Notes: generated by a model from the sequence alone, not told the origin. Positions 8,862-18,320 are shown, counted from the first letter of the stretch. The stretch is 64,000 bases of DNA from Caballeronia megalochromosomata (GCA_001580565.1 LRBF01000279.1:62001-126000), one strand, 5' to 3'. Made by a program: numbers and translations.

Positions 8862-9044
8862 ATGACGTATCTCACGACTGAGACGAAACATGCGCGCAGC
8901 GGTTCCCATATCGCGCTCGAAAACTCCAGCACGCTCGATCGAAATGGGATCGCGCGCTCGTCGAAGCAAATGGAACGTACTGCGCCGAATTGCATTGCAG
9001 ATGAAGCCGGACCTTTTCAGGCAGTCGACCTATTGATCGCTTGA
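8862..9044 (+). CDS. Possible small protein, unknown function
   Basis: A 60-codon frame beginning MTYLTTETKHARSG, with a good GGAGGG site 8 bases upstream of the ATG. It lies in the 425-base gap between the phasin and the phosphatase-like gene. The sequence is polar, has no recognisable domain and contains two cysteine-poor halves with no membrane segment. The ribosome site is the only support, so it may not be a gene. The rest of the gap shows nothing else. Confidence 0.3.
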   Translation: MTYLTTETKHARSGSHIALENSSTLDRNGIARSSKQMERTAPNCIADEAGPFQAVDLLIA

Positions 9045-9107
9045 AAACATTCGACTCACGGGCGTTTAATCGATTGCTATGCCGTACTCATCCCGTCGGA
9101 GGTTCAC

Positions 9108-9665
9108 ATGGCCCAAGCATCGAAAATCATGGTGATTCGACACGGCGAAAAGCCGGAAGGCGATTTGCCGCCCTACGGCGTAACCGCCGCGGGCGAGCAG
9201 GACGCCAACTCGCTGCTGGTGACGGGCTGGACACGCGCCGGCGCGCTGGCCGTGCTGTTCGCGCCGAGCCGCGGGCCGCTGCAAAGCCCTGAGCTCGCGA
9301 CACCGCACGCCGTTTTCGCCGCCTCCGACGATGCCGGCGCGGCGAGCAAGCGCCCCTTCGAAACCGTGAGCGTCGTCGCCCAGAAGCTCCAGATCAATGT
9401 CGATCAAACCTATGATGTCGGTCAGGAAACGCAACTGGCGCAGGCCGCGATGGCGTGCGAAGGCGTCGTGCTGATCGGCTGGGAGCACAAGCACATTCCG
9501 CTCATTGCCAACGCGATCCTCGGCAACACGTCCGCGCCGCAGAAATGGCCGGGCAATCGTTTCGACATGGTCTGGGTCTTCGATCTCAGCGCGGACGGCA
9601 ACGCGTATGCCTTGAGCCAGATCCCCGAACTGCTTCTGCCGGGCGACAGCCCGGACCCGTTCTAG
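9108..9665 (+). CDS. Histidine phosphatase superfamily-like protein
   Basis: A 185-residue protein with the histidine phosphatase signature near its N-terminus, IMVIRHGEKP (Arg11-His12-Gly13-Glu14), and a later His in WEHKHIPLIANAI that could be the second catalytic histidine. A GGAGG site precedes the ATG. It has no signal peptide. It is followed after 24 bases by a phospholipase C-type phosphoesterase on the same strand, so the two are probably co-transcribed. It is shorter in conserved blocks than canonical phosphoglycerate mutases; the substrate is unknown. Confidence 0.72.
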   Translation: MAQASKIMVIRHGEKPEGDLPPYGVTAAGEQDANSLLVTGWTRAGALAVLFAPSRGPLQSPELATPHAVFAASDDAGAASKRPFETVSVVAQKLQINVDQTYDVGQETQLAQAAMACEGVVLIGWEHKHIPLIANAILGNTSAPQKWPGNRFDMVWVFDLSADGNAYALSQIPELLLPGDSPDPF

Positions 9666-9689
9666 GCCCACGAAGCGCGAGGAGATTCC

Positions 9690-11120
9690 ATGACTGCACC
9701 GTTCGAGACGATTGAGCATATCGTCGTGCTGATGCTTGAAAACCGCTCATTCGACCACATGCTCGGTTTCCTGTACGCGGCCGAGGGCAATCGCAGCCCG
9801 ATCGGTCAAGCTTTCGAAGGGCTCGCCGGCAACGAAAAGAACACGGATAGCGCCGGTCGCGACGTGACCGTTTTCAGGATCGCGTCGACTGACCAGAATG
9901 CCTACTTCATGCCGGGCGCCGATCCGGGCGAAGGCTATATCGCGACCAACCTGCAGCTCTTCGGGACGAGTACGGTCCCATCCACGGCAACGCCCACTAA
10001 CGCGGGATTCGTGGAAGATTTCGAGAACACGTTGCAGTGGGAGGGTAGCGAGGGCTGGTCGATTCTGCCGGGAACGATCGCCTCGAACATCATGGGCGTA
10101 CTCACTCCCGACATGCTCCCGGTGCTATCGGGCCTCGCGCGCGGCTACGCGGTGTGTGACCACTGGTATGCATCGGCGCCCACGGAAACCATGCCGAATC
10201 GCGCGTTCGCCTGTGCCGCGACCAGTCAGGGTCATATGGACGATGGCACGAAGACCTTCACCTGTCCGAGCATTTTCGGCCGGCTTACCGATGCCCGACA
10301 AAGCTGGGCAATCTACGGATACGACACACCTCCGCTCACGCGTCACAACTTTCCGGACGTGACCAACGCACCCGAATTGCACTTCGGGCTATTCAGCGAT
10401 TTCCAGGCTTCGGCTGCGGCCGGCAAGCTGCCTGCCTTCACGTTCCTCGAACCGAGCTGGAGTCCGACCGGCAATAGTCAGCATCCGAACTACGACGTCG
10501 CGCTCGGCGAGCAGTTTATCTACGACGTATATCAGGCGCTTTCAAAAGGACCCGGATGGAATCAGACGCTTCTCTTCGTGACCTACGACGAGCACGGCGG
10601 CTGCTATGACCACGTGGCGCCGCCTTCCAATGCCGTGCCGCCCGACGATCTCGCCGGCGAGTTCGGATTCGATTTCAGGCGCTTCGGCGTGCGCGTGCCG
10701 ACGCTGCTGGTCTCGCCGCTGATCGAAGCGGGCACCGTCTTTCGCGTACCCGACGGCGCGATGCCCTTCGACCACACCAGCATCCTGAAGACAGTCGAGC
10801 AGCGATGGCGTCTGCAGAGCCTCACCGCGCGAGATGCGGCCGCGCCCGACGTGAGCGCGGTGCTTACGCTTGCGACGCCGCGCACGGATGATCCGCTCGA
10901 GGGTGTGACGGTACCGACGTCGGGCACGACGTATCCCGGGCGCGATACGCCTTCGCATCTGCAACTGATTCAGGCGGAACTGGTGTCGCAATTGCCGATA
11001 GAGGACGCGCAAGGGCACATGCACGCGCGCATGCCGTCATTCACGACGAGCGAAGCATGCGCGCGGTATATCCGCGCGGGTACCGCCGCGTGGCAGGCGA
11101 AACGCCAGAAGCAGGATTAG
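9690..11120 (+). CDS. Phospholipase C-type phosphoesterase (AcpA/PLC family)
   Basis: A 476-residue member of the phosphoesterase family that includes nonhemolytic phospholipase C and the acid phosphatase AcpA. It has the N-terminal metal/nucleophile motif IVVLMLENRSFDHMLGFL and the later FVTYDEHGGCYDHVAPP (metal-binding Asp/Glu/His). The MPNRAFACAATSQGH and PDGAMPFDHTSILKTVEQRW blocks are also typical. Unlike secreted phospholipases it has no Tat or Sec signal at its N-terminus, so it may be cytoplasmic or exported another way. It is probably co-transcribed with the upstream phosphatase-like gene. Substrate specificity is not evident. Confidence 0.88.
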   Translation: MTAPFETIEHIVVLMLENRSFDHMLGFLYAAEGNRSPIGQAFEGLAGNEKNTDSAGRDVTVFRIASTDQNAYFMPGADPGEGYIATNLQLFGTSTVPSTATPTNAGFVEDFENTLQWEGSEGWSILPGTIASNIMGVLTPDMLPVLSGLARGYAVCDHWYASAPTETMPNRAFACAATSQGHMDDGTKTFTCPSIFGRLTDARQSWAIYGYDTPPLTRHNFPDVTNAPELHFGLFSDFQASAAAGKLPAFTFLEPSWSPTGNSQHPNYDVALGEQFIYDVYQALSKGPGWNQTLLFVTYDEHGGCYDHVAPPSNAVPPDDLAGEFGFDFRRFGVRVPTLLVSPLIEAGTVFRVPDGAMPFDHTSILKTVEQRWRLQSLTARDAAAPDVSAVLTLATPRTDDPLEGVTVPTSGTTYPGRDTPSHLQLIQAELVSQLPIEDAQGHMHARMPSFTTSEACARYIRAGTAAWQAKRQKQD

Positions 11121-11328
11121 TGGCCGCACGATGCGCCAACACCCATCCATTTCGACGCGCACATAGTCATATTCGGTTGCAAGCCAAAGTACCCTTTCGC
11201 GCGGGAAGTAACGCCCGCTAAACTACGCCGAGAGATTGCCGACCTTGAACGCGAGCGAGTGAAAGCGTGAGAAAGCTGGGTGTAGTGGTGAGTGTAAGTG
11301 CCTTGGATGGAATCGCGGGTGACGCGCA

Positions 11329-11928
11329 TTGAACGAGAGCATCGAACTGCTGTCGGTGGCTGTGAGCGTGTTCGTGGCGACGGACATTGACGACTTCGTT
11401 TTATTGATCGCGCTCTTTGGCAGCGGGAAGTTCAAGCCGACCAGCATTGTCATCGGACAGCTACTCGGCATCGGCTTGCTGGTGGTCGTGAGCAGCGTTG
11501 CGGCCATCGCCGCGCTGTCGATTCGTCCTGGCTGGACGAATCTCCTGGGCTTCATTCCGCTTGCGGTTGGCATTCGTGGCGCCATCACCTGGTTCTGGCA
11601 TTCGAGGCGTGATGAGGTCGACGACGTGATGTTCTCGAAAGCCTTCGGGCGCTCCGAGGTTTTAACGGTCGCCAGCCTGACCGTCGCCAACGGTGGCGAC
11701 AATCTCGCGGTGTACATTCCGCTCTTCGCCAGCTCCGCCGCAGATATTCCGATGTACTTCACGGTCTTTGCGCTGATGACCTTGCTGTGGTGCTTGCTTG
11801 GACGACTGCTCGTCAGTCATCAAACCATCGCCTCCCTGATCCAGCGCTATGGGAAGGTTCTGGTGCCTGTCGTGCTCTTCGGGCTCGGGCTACGTATCTT
11901 GTCGGGCGCTTTCGTTTTGCTGCAATAA
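11329..11928 (+). CDS. CadD-like cadmium resistance/efflux membrane protein
   Basis: A 199-residue hydrophobic protein with about five membrane helices. The pattern VFVATDIDDFVLLIALFG at the N-terminus and TVANGGDNLAVYIPLFA in the middle are the paired acidic motifs of the CadD transporter family. The start is a TTG at 11329 with a weak ribosome site; no ATG is available before the first conserved helix, so the start is uncertain. It is followed 12 bases later by an alpha/beta hydrolase gene. A role in divalent cation efflux is family-based inference. Confidence 0.75.
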   Translation: MNESIELLSVAVSVFVATDIDDFVLLIALFGSGKFKPTSIVIGQLLGIGLLVVVSSVAAIAALSIRPGWTNLLGFIPLAVGIRGAITWFWHSRRDEVDDVMFSKAFGRSEVLTVASLTVANGGDNLAVYIPLFASSAADIPMYFTVFALMTLLWCLLGRLLVSHQTIASLIQRYGKVLVPVVLFGLGLRILSGAFVLLQ

Positions 11929-11940
11929 GGAGGAATGGGC

Positions 11941-12894
11941 ATGAGAAAGCTGATCGTGGCTGCTTTGCTTTCCTTGCTGGCGTCGACCGGATATACCGCT
12001 GGCATCAAGTTCTTTGTCATTCCGGCGGACGCCGGCGGGCCGGCGTTACAGGGCGTCGTGTGGACCCCGTGCGCCACCGCTTCAGAACAACTGGAAATAG
12101 GCCCGTATGTTCTGCGAGGAACAAGAGACTGCCCCACTGCGGGCGAGAAGCATCCGCTCGTCGTTCTTTCCCACGGGCATGGCGGTTCACGTCTGGACCA
12201 GCACGACCTCGCTGAAAAGCTCGCCGACGCAGGGTTTATCGTCGCGGCCGTCAATCATCCTGGCGACACTTTCTCTGACATGTCCCGAGCGATGGACGGT
12301 TCGGAGTTCGTCGAACGTCCGAATGACATCAAGCGGCTGATCGACTACATGCTGGGCCCGGCGTCGGATGCGGCGAAGATAGATCCGCTGGCCATCGGCT
12401 TCTTCGGTTTTTCAAGAGGTGGCTATACCGGCCTTGTCCTGGCTGGAGGCGTTCCTGACTTTCAGCATGCCGACATACCCTGTCCCGATGAGCTTCCCAT
12501 TTGCAAAACTGTGCGCGAGGGAAAACTGCCGCCGCAGCACTGGACACATGACTCGCGGATAAAGGCTTTGGTACTTGCCGACCCGCTCGATGCATTTCCG
12601 ACGGCTGACACAGTGGCGCAAGTCAGGGTGCCCGTCCAGTTGTGGTCGTCCGAGTACGGCGGCGACGGTGTACTTCCGCAAACATCGCCCGCGCTGGCGA
12701 AGTTGCTGCCCATGAAGCCCGAATACCATCTCGTCGAAGGCGCGGCTCACTTCGCGTTTCTTCCGGCGTGCCCCGCGAAGCTCGCGGCCAGCACGCCGCG
12801 CATATGCGTCGACGGTAACGGATTCGACCGCGCCGCGTTTCACGACACGTTCAACCAGGAAGTGCTGAGATTCTTCCAGGCCAATCTTCGGTAG
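11941..12894 (+). CDS. Secreted alpha/beta hydrolase (predicted dienelactone hydrolase family)
   Basis: A 317-residue hydrolase with a Sec signal peptide (MRKLIVAALLSLLASTGYTAG). The start at 11941 has an AAGGAGG site seven bases upstream; an ATG two codons earlier is possible but too close. The fold markers are LVVLSHGHGGSR (oxyanion region), the nucleophile elbow GFFGFSRGGYTG with its serine, and a late His in VEGAAHFAF. Cysteine pairs (PCATA, RDCPT, PCPDELPICK, PACPAK) suggest disulfides in the periplasm. It belongs to the COG4188-type hydrolases; the natural ester substrate is unknown. Confidence 0.82.
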   Translation: MRKLIVAALLSLLASTGYTAGIKFFVIPADAGGPALQGVVWTPCATASEQLEIGPYVLRGTRDCPTAGEKHPLVVLSHGHGGSRLDQHDLAEKLADAGFIVAAVNHPGDTFSDMSRAMDGSEFVERPNDIKRLIDYMLGPASDAAKIDPLAIGFFGFSRGGYTGLVLAGGVPDFQHADIPCPDELPICKTVREGKLPPQHWTHDSRIKALVLADPLDAFPTADTVAQVRVPVQLWSSEYGGDGVLPQTSPALAKLLPMKPEYHLVEGAAHFAFLPACPAKLAASTPRICVDGNGFDRAAFHDTFNQEVLRFFQANLR

Positions 12895-13153
12895 TCTTCG
12901 AACGACCTCGAACGACCAGCCGGCCCACTACTGCGACGAGTGCCACGAAACTCGCTGGCTTTGCGCGGCGTCGCATCGTGCGAGCCGCGCCCGCTGACAC
13001 GCTCACGGCGTTTCCGCTAAGGACTTTGATTCTCGCGCCGTAAACCAAGGAAGCGCCGAGACGATTTGCTCGTCGCCGGTCGCTCCAACTTCTCGAGGCG
13101 TAAATCAATTCGACTCCACCGGGTCGCGCACTGGTCGTTCGCGGGAATTCTTC

Positions 13154-14332
13154 ATGGCCTCGACACGCTCCGCTATTCCCAGCACGATGCGTCGAAAATT
13201 CCTTTCGACGCTCGTCTTCGGCACTGGCTCGCTTGTGCTGTCCGCTTGCGGCGGGGGCGGCGCGAGTTCGCCCACTGCGGCCAGTTCGTCAAGCAAGACG
13301 AGCCCGGGCACGGCCAGCGGCTCGCAGGACACGAGCGGCACCAGTCCGAGTACGGCCACCGGTTCGCAGAGCGCGAGCGAGACCAGTCCGGGCACGGCCA
13401 CCGGCACGCAGAGCGCGAGCGATGCCAGCTTGAGCGGCGTCCTGCACGACGTGTCCTTCGGCGTGAAGGGCGACGGAATCACGAACGACCGCGTTGCACT
13501 GCAAGCCGCGATCGACGGATCGGTCGGGCAGATTCTCCTGATCACCGGGCAAAGCCGGATCGACAGCACGGGCCTCACACTGCGCTCGAACAGCCACATA
13601 CGCTTCGCTCAGGGCGCTTCGATCAAACTGCTGGCTCACAATACCGACTCGTATCAGATGATGCGCATCTGGGATGCGAGCAACGTGAACATCGAGTCGC
13701 CTTACCTCGACGGCAGCAAGTCGCTCAATGCGGCTGCGTCGGGGGAGTGGGGCATGGGCATCTCGATCGCCGGCAGCTCGAACGTCACGATTACGTCGCC
13801 CACGACCATCAACTGCTGGGGTGACGGCATTTACATCACCAACAGCTATTTCGAGGGCGGCGTGGCGAGCAAGGCCGTGACCATCAGCAATCATCTCGCG
13901 GACGGCTGTCGTCGCCAGGGTGTGACGATCATTTCGGGTGACACCATCACCTTCAACCACCCTGTCTGGCAGAACATTGGTGGAACGGCGCCGCAGGCGG
14001 GGCTCGACATCGAGCCGAACGACAACACGGCGGTGTTCCGGGCGATCCGGATCGTCAGCCCGAAGACGCTGGGCTGCGCTGGCCCGGGCATCCAGATCGA
14101 TCTGGGATCGCTTCCGGGCCCGGTCGCCAAGACCGTCGATATTCAGATCACGAACCATATCGACAACAGCCAGACCGATGGCCCGTTCAGCGTCGGCGGC
14201 CTGGAACCGAGCGGCTACATCGTGACGGGAGCGATCACGAGCATGAATCCGGTGTGGAAGGAGAACTGGTACATGGGCGACTGGATACCGTCAGGCCCGA
14301 CCGTCTCGGTGGTGAACCCGACCATCGGCTAG
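13154..14332 (+). CDS. Lipoprotein with repeat linker and right-handed beta-helix domain
   Basis: A 392-residue exported protein. The signal region reads MRRKFLSTLVFGTGSLVLSACGGGG with a lipobox LSAC (Cys32), so a lipid-anchored envelope protein is expected. The arginine pair with F-L also resembles a Tat signal, and translation may really start at the ATG at 13187. A Ser/Thr/Gly linker of three 14-residue repeats follows (DNA repeat at 13298-13423). The C-terminal 290 residues show stacked short beta patterns (VSFGVKGDGITNDRVALQAAI, SNVTITSPTTINCWGDGIYI) typical of pectin-lyase-like beta-helices. The domain probably binds or cleaves polysaccharide, but no catalytic set is obvious. Confidence 0.8.
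   Translation: MASTRSAIPSTMRRKFLSTLVFGTGSLVLSACGGGGASSPTAASSSSKTSPGTASGSQDTSGTSPSTATGSQSASETSPGTATGTQSASDASLSGVLHDVSFGVKGDGITNDRVALQAAIDGSVGQILLITGQSRIDSTGLTLRSNSHIRFAQGASIKLLAHNTDSYQMMRIWDASNVNIESPYLDGSKSLNAAASGEWGMGISIAGSSNVTITSPTTINCWGDGIYITNSYFEGGVASKAVTISNHLADGCRRQGVTIISGDTITFNHPVWQNIGGTAPQAGLDIEPNDNTAVFRAIRIVSPKTLGCAGPGIQIDLGSLPGPVAKTVDIQITNHIDNSQTDGPFSVGGLEPSGYIVTGAITSMNPVWKENWYMGDWIPSGPTVSVVNPTIG
13298..13423 (+). repeat. Three tandem 42-bp repeats inside lipoprotein gene
   Basis: Three adjacent 42-base units (13298-13339, 13340-13381, 13382-13423) encode T-S-P-(G/S)-T-A-(S/T)-G-(S/T)-Q followed by D-T-S-G, S-A-S-E or S-A-S-D. Units two and three are nearly identical and unit one is diverged at its end. 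The period is a multiple of three, so copy-number change would alter linker length without breaking the frame. Confidence 0.85.
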
Positions 14333-14370
14333 GACGGCTTTGGACCTGAGGGCGTGACCATGACCATCGC

Positions 14371-16830
14371 TCAGGGTCGGACGGCGACGAAAAAATTCTG
14401 CCCCTGCCACGTCTGACTCGTGGTCCAGAAGAAGGTAAATGCAAGCGATGAACCGGCTTCGTCTGCTCGCGTGACCAGATCGACATAGTAGATGCCGACC
14501 TCCGTTGCGGTGGCTTCGCTGTCCTGCCACGTGGCCCAATCGTCGATCGACCAGCGCAGGCGGAAAGGCGCGGCCAAGGGGATCCGCAGTATCATGCCGG
14601 CCGCAATCGCCGGCAGCGGACGGTCGAAGTTCCAGATTTCGATGACGCTGCGAGCGCGGGGCGCTTCATCGGGACGAGGCTGATAACGGTCGGCGACGAC
14701 ATCCAGGCGGTCGAAGACATGACCATCGGACGCGGAGCGAACGAGCTTGATGTACTCGGCGTGCGCCCACGCGAGCGGCATGGCGGAGCCGGTCGGGCCG
14801 CCGGTCACGAAGGGCGTGTTCGGCAGATCGGGCAGATCCCACACCTGCTCGGGAAAGAGACCACGCGCTCCGGCGAACGCTTCGAGAGACCGCAGGTAAG
14901 GCGCTGGATCGTTGCCCGCGGCCAGTTCATAATGGCCGCGTTCGCCGGTGAGCAGCGGCCACGGGCGACCAACCCCGAAGGGCGCGCCGTCGTACCAGTC
15001 CTCACCGTGATTGCCCTGGCCGTAACCGTCATGGTTATATCGATAAAAGCCCGCGCCCTTGGGCAGATCTTTTCTGATGACCGCATCGACTACCTTGATC
15101 GAGTCGACGATGATCGGATCGTCTGCGGCGCGAATGCCATATCGCACGAGTTCGAGAAAGCCTGCGTCGACGATAGTGCTCGCGTCGTACTCGACATTCC
15201 ATACGCGCACTTTGGCGGTGTTGGGATCTTCCGGAAAATTGAAGTCTCTTGCGCCGCCCTTGACGTGCGTCGGCAAGATTCGAATGTAGTGCTGCACCAC
15301 GTCCGGAATCAGTGTGCCTTGCGTGGTGACGCACCATGGTTCGAGATGCGATTCCAGAAAGTCCGCGTATTCGAGCAGGAACTCGGCGGTCTTGGCGTCC
15401 GCCCATTTCGTGGCTGCACAGACGAGCGCCGCGATGTTCGATGCCAGTGTCGAAGGGGAATAGCCTTCGAGTTCTTCCCATCGCTCCTGCTGGGTCATGG
15501 GGCCGTTCCTGATCAATGCGCCTGCCGCGGCCAGCACCATGCCGGTGGGATCGAACTGACGCAGCAGACCGGCCTCGCTCAAGTGATAGGCCAGGATGAT
15601 CGGAAATGAATATTCGTCGAGTTGAGAGGCATTACCCGGCCACGGCTCGCCGTCGATGAAGAACTTTTGCGGGAAGCTGCCATCCGCCAGTTGCGACGCC
15701 GCGAGAAACATCAGTCCGCGCAGCGGCGCATCCTGCGCGCCCGCGGCCAGCAGCGCGAGAGCGCTTTGGCTCATGTCACGCGGCCAGACCATGTGATAGC
15801 CGGCAGCCAGGTCCCGGACCGTCTGTCCCCACGGGATACTCAACGACGCCACAAGTGCGCCGTCCGCCGTTTTGTCCTCATGCGCGAGCAACACGTTGCG
15901 GCTCATGTTGAAGAGCGCATTGCCATCGCCCGTCGTATTCGGCGCGGGCACGAACGGCGCGCGAACCGCGTCGTTCCAGCCCTGGATGAACGCTTGCCGA
16001 TGACTGTATGGATCCGCGGGTCCGTCGAACGGGTAGGCCAATGCTTCGGATACGGCGGTCAGCGCCTTGTTGGGCGTGCTCTGCGTAATCGGCGTCGGTT
16101 CGTCGATACAGAAGGCCAGCGCCAGGACGAATTGATTCTGCCCTGCGCGATTGATCTCTGCCGTCAGGGCGACGTAGCCGTCCTTCGCTGTGTCGTAGTG
16201 CCAGGCCGGCAAGCGCTTGTTGGCGATGATGTCGGTCCAGCCATCGTTCACGCCCACGAAACCGCAACTGGTCATGCCGAAGCCGCAGTCGGCGCCCAGC
16301 GCCAGCCAATAATGATCGCGTGTCGCGACAAGGCGATCGCCATTCGCAGTGCTGACGCGATGCGCGGTGTTGCCGGCGCCGTATCCGCCCATATGAGGCG
16401 TCAGCAACGCATAGACGTGTAGCTTGTCGAGGAAATCCTGGTCACCCTGCAAGGTCGTGCGAACCAGCACGCAGGCCGATCCCTTTTCGGCGATCACGTC
16501 CTGCACGACGGTGTAGGGCTGCGTTTTCGCCTGGGATGTGAGCCGGAAGGACAGGGCGGGCCGATCCGGCCATTCGCATCTGTAATCAAAGTCCTTCTGC
16601 GCGTCGTGAAAGAAGGTCGAGCCGTCGGTGATGATGAGCTGGAAGTCTCGCACCTGAGGGGTGTCGACATCCGGGAAATAGATCTCCGTCAGAATGCCGC
16701 CTGCTGTCGTGTACCAGACCTGGCTCGACAGCGAATACGCTGTGCCGATGGCGTCCTTGTCCGCGCGGCTCCAGTTCAGCGGATTGCCAGACGCGCCCGG
16801 AGCGGGATTCGATTCGAGCAGATTTGCCAT
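14371..16830 (-). CDS. Glucan 1,4-alpha-glucosidase (GH15 glucoamylase)
   Basis: An 819-residue bacterial GH15 enzyme. The N-terminal beta domain spans about residues 1-270 (YSLSSQVWYTTAGGILTEIYFPDVDTPQVRD), followed by the (alpha/alpha)6 barrel. Active-site blocks are visible: YHMVWPRDMSQ (349-352), QERWEELEGYSPST with the general acid among Glu449-453, and GLFPEQVWD with the general base Glu661. It hydrolyses glucose from the non-reducing ends of starch-like glucans. There is no signal peptide, so intracellular glycogen or maltodextrin is a likely substrate, which fits glycogen phosphorylase 7 kb away. A C-terminal extension after residue 700 resembles a carbohydrate-binding or beta-sandwich tail. 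It converges on the lipoprotein gene with 38 bases between. Confidence 0.92.
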   Translation of the reverse strand: MANLLESNPAPGASGNPLNWSRADKDAIGTAYSLSSQVWYTTAGGILTEIYFPDVDTPQVRDFQLIITDGSTFFHDAQKDFDYRCEWPDRPALSFRLTSQAKTQPYTVVQDVIAEKGSACVLVRTTLQGDQDFLDKLHVYALLTPHMGGYGAGNTAHRVSTANGDRLVATRDHYWLALGADCGFGMTSCGFVGVNDGWTDIIANKRLPAWHYDTAKDGYVALTAEINRAGQNQFVLALAFCIDEPTPITQSTPNKALTAVSEALAYPFDGPADPYSHRQAFIQGWNDAVRAPFVPAPNTTGDGNALFNMSRNVLLAHEDKTADGALVASLSIPWGQTVRDLAAGYHMVWPRDMSQSALALLAAGAQDAPLRGLMFLAASQLADGSFPQKFFIDGEPWPGNASQLDEYSFPIILAYHLSEAGLLRQFDPTGMVLAAAGALIRNGPMTQQERWEELEGYSPSTLASNIAALVCAATKWADAKTAEFLLEYADFLESHLEPWCVTTQGTLIPDVVQHYIRILPTHVKGGARDFNFPEDPNTAKVRVWNVEYDASTIVDAGFLELVRYGIRAADDPIIVDSIKVVDAVIRKDLPKGAGFYRYNHDGYGQGNHGEDWYDGAPFGVGRPWPLLTGERGHYELAAGNDPAPYLRSLEAFAGARGLFPEQVWDLPDLPNTPFVTGGPTGSAMPLAWAHAEYIKLVRSASDGHVFDRLDVVADRYQPRPDEAPRARSVIEIWNFDRPLPAIAAGMILRIPLAAPFRLRWSIDDWATWQDSEATATEVGIYYVDLVTRADEAGSSLAFTFFWTTSQTWQGQNFFVAVRP

Positions 16831-17157
16831 GGCATCTCACCCTGTTATTTCCTTTGCTTCGACGCGATGCAGACGAGCGGGCATGCTACGCGTCCTCGCT
16901 ATCCAGAATAGCGCTTTTGACGTGCGCCATACGCCGTGCCGGTTTTTAGCTCGTGCGGAGCGCGTCAGTGAATCGTTAGCCCGCCGGGCGGACTGATCGT
17001 TGCGCCCGTGTTGCGCAGATCAGTCCACCCGTGAACGTCGAAACGGCGGTTTGCCCCGGTGACGGCACGCCGCACTAACGATAGTGGCCTTGGACGAACC
17101 GTGGGCGAAGCGGCAACTGTTTATCGGCACGAAGCGCCAGCTTCGCATGTAGCGCCG
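16831..17157. other. Intergenic region, no gene seen
   Basis: About 327 bases upstream of the glucoamylase gene and downstream of the small minus-strand gene. It should hold the glucoamylase promoter. No convincing frame, repeat or RNA structure was found; the short open frames lack ribosome sites. Confidence 0.6.
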
Positions 17158-17370
17158 CTACAAGGTTCGTCTGCGCGTCTTCGCACGCGACAGGTCGGAG
17201 AGCAACCACTTGGCTACGGTAGACGGATTGTCCATCCCATAGTCGACAAACTTGATCTTGTCTTCGAAATAGACGATGACCGTCTTACCCATGATCCGAT
17301 AGCTTCCTTTAACCCGGACGCCATCACGCTCAATCTCGAGAGCGGTTAATTCCCCGTAGCTGACTTCCAT
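17158..17370 (-). CDS. Small conserved-looking hypothetical protein
   Basis: A 70-residue protein starting MEVSYGELTALEIERDGVRVKGSYRIMGKTVIVYFEDKIKFVDYGMDN. It alternates charged and hydrophobic residues in a beta-rich way and ends basic (SRAKTRRRTL). A GTG eight codons upstream is an alternative start. I do not recognise the family. It stands alone between two intergenic gaps, near other small stress- or regulation-type genes. Confidence 0.55.
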   Translation of the reverse strand: MEVSYGELTALEIERDGVRVKGSYRIMGKTVIVYFEDKIKFVDYGMDNPSTVAKWLLSDLSRAKTRRRTL

Positions 17371-17505
17371 AAGTTCCGCAAATATAAGGAGCACGAAATC
17401 TAACGGACGACGTGTGAAAAGTCGACGCCATTCGTATTCGAATGGAGCGTCTCACCCGTCGTTGAAGTTCAGCTCAAACCTTGAGGCCCACGACCCCGAA
17501 GAGGG

Positions 17506-17694
17506 TCACGCAAAATCAGACTTCAAATAGGCGCGAACGCGCTTGGCGACCAGCAACGGAATGTAGTCGTGGATCTTGGCGTCTTGTTCGAATTTGGCCA
17601 GGAAGTCGGAATAGATCCTGGCTACGGTTTCGGGGGAGGCGTGCGTGTCGTGCGCGATCGATTCTACGAGTTCGTCAACAGCTCGATGACCCAT
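17506..17694 (-). CDS. DUF3562 family small protein
   Basis: A 62-residue protein starting MGHRAVDELVESIAHDTHASPETVARIYSDFLAKFEQDAKIHDYIPLLVAKRVRAYL. This is the DUF3562 pattern: a short all-helical protein common in Burkholderiaceae. The start is set by a GAGGAGAG site 4-10 bases upstream of the ATG; a longer in-frame version from 17844 has no ribosome site. The helix pair A-S-P-E-T-V-A-R-I-Y resembles a helix-turn-helix, but the function is unknown. Confidence 0.75.
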   Translation of the reverse strand: MGHRAVDELVESIAHDTHASPETVARIYSDFLAKFEQDAKIHDYIPLLVAKRVRAYLKSDFA

Positions 17695-18044
17695 CTCGCT
17701 CTCCTCATGAGGGTTAAGTTCAGGGCTGCGAGATGCGATTAGAGCCGGACACTCGTGCGATTTCCAATTGAAATCAACTATCAAAACGTCGGCAGGCGCG
17801 CTCGAATTTCTGGTCTGTTCAATGGACGATCTGACGAAATCCATCTGTAATTATCAGGAGATTCCATCCTGCGGTTGACGCATAGGTTTGCTGTCGTGGT
17901 GATGATCTGCATCACGGAAAGCAGCGCAGGGTCCCTGTATGCTGGCAAACTATTCGAACAAGGAGCACAACTCGCTTCAGTCGCATCGAGAGCGAAGTCC
18001 CCGGGCAAACTGGAACATTTCGACGTCTCTTTTGGAGCACGACG
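17695..18044. other. Divergent intergenic region, no further gene seen
   Basis: About 350 bases between the minus-strand DUF3562 gene and the plus-strand DUF1488-like gene. It should carry promoters for both. An upstream in-frame extension of the DUF3562 gene lies here but has no ribosome site. No repeat, RNA or operator could be supported. Confidence 0.5.
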
Positions 18045-18320
18045 GTGAAGGATTCCCCATCAGACTGGACGGCGAAACTGAAGCTTTCGCAGCCGACTGT
18101 CGTGGACGACGAGATTCATTTCTCGGCGTTCGGGCCTGGCTGGGGCTTTTGCTCTTTTGCCGTGCCGGTTCGCGTGGCCATCGAGCGTCTCGGCGCCAAG
18201 GATCGATCTGCGCCGCAACTCCGCCTCGCGTTTCAGCTCAATCGGCAGCGCATCATTGCGGTCGTCGCGAAGGGCGGTGTCCAGGATCCTGGCAGGCGGG
18301 TGATGCTTTCGAAGATCTAG
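18045..18320 (+). CDS. Small protein, DUF1488-like
   Basis: A 91-residue protein starting at a GTG. The central pattern (VVDDEIHFSAFGPGWGFCSFAVPVRVAIERLG...LRLAFQLNRQRIIAVVAKGG) resembles DUF1488 proteins, in which a short beta sheet with a cysteine precedes a helix and a hydrophobic F-x-x-x-R-x-x-I segment. The assignment is by eye only. DUF1488 proteins have no established function. Confidence 0.55.
   Translation: MKDSPSDWTAKLKLSQPTVVDDEIHFSAFGPGWGFCSFAVPVRVAIERLGAKDRSAPQLRLAFQLNRQRIIAVVAKGGVQDPGRRVMLSKI

Noticed and set aside
13298..13423. CRISPR array
   Set aside because: The repeats are in-frame coding units with no spacers, and no cas gene is near.
14345..14375. Terminator between the lipoprotein and glucoamylase genes
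   Set aside because: Only a 6-base inverted repeat (CCTGAG / CTCAGG) with a long loop is present, and it overlaps the glucoamylase stop codon.
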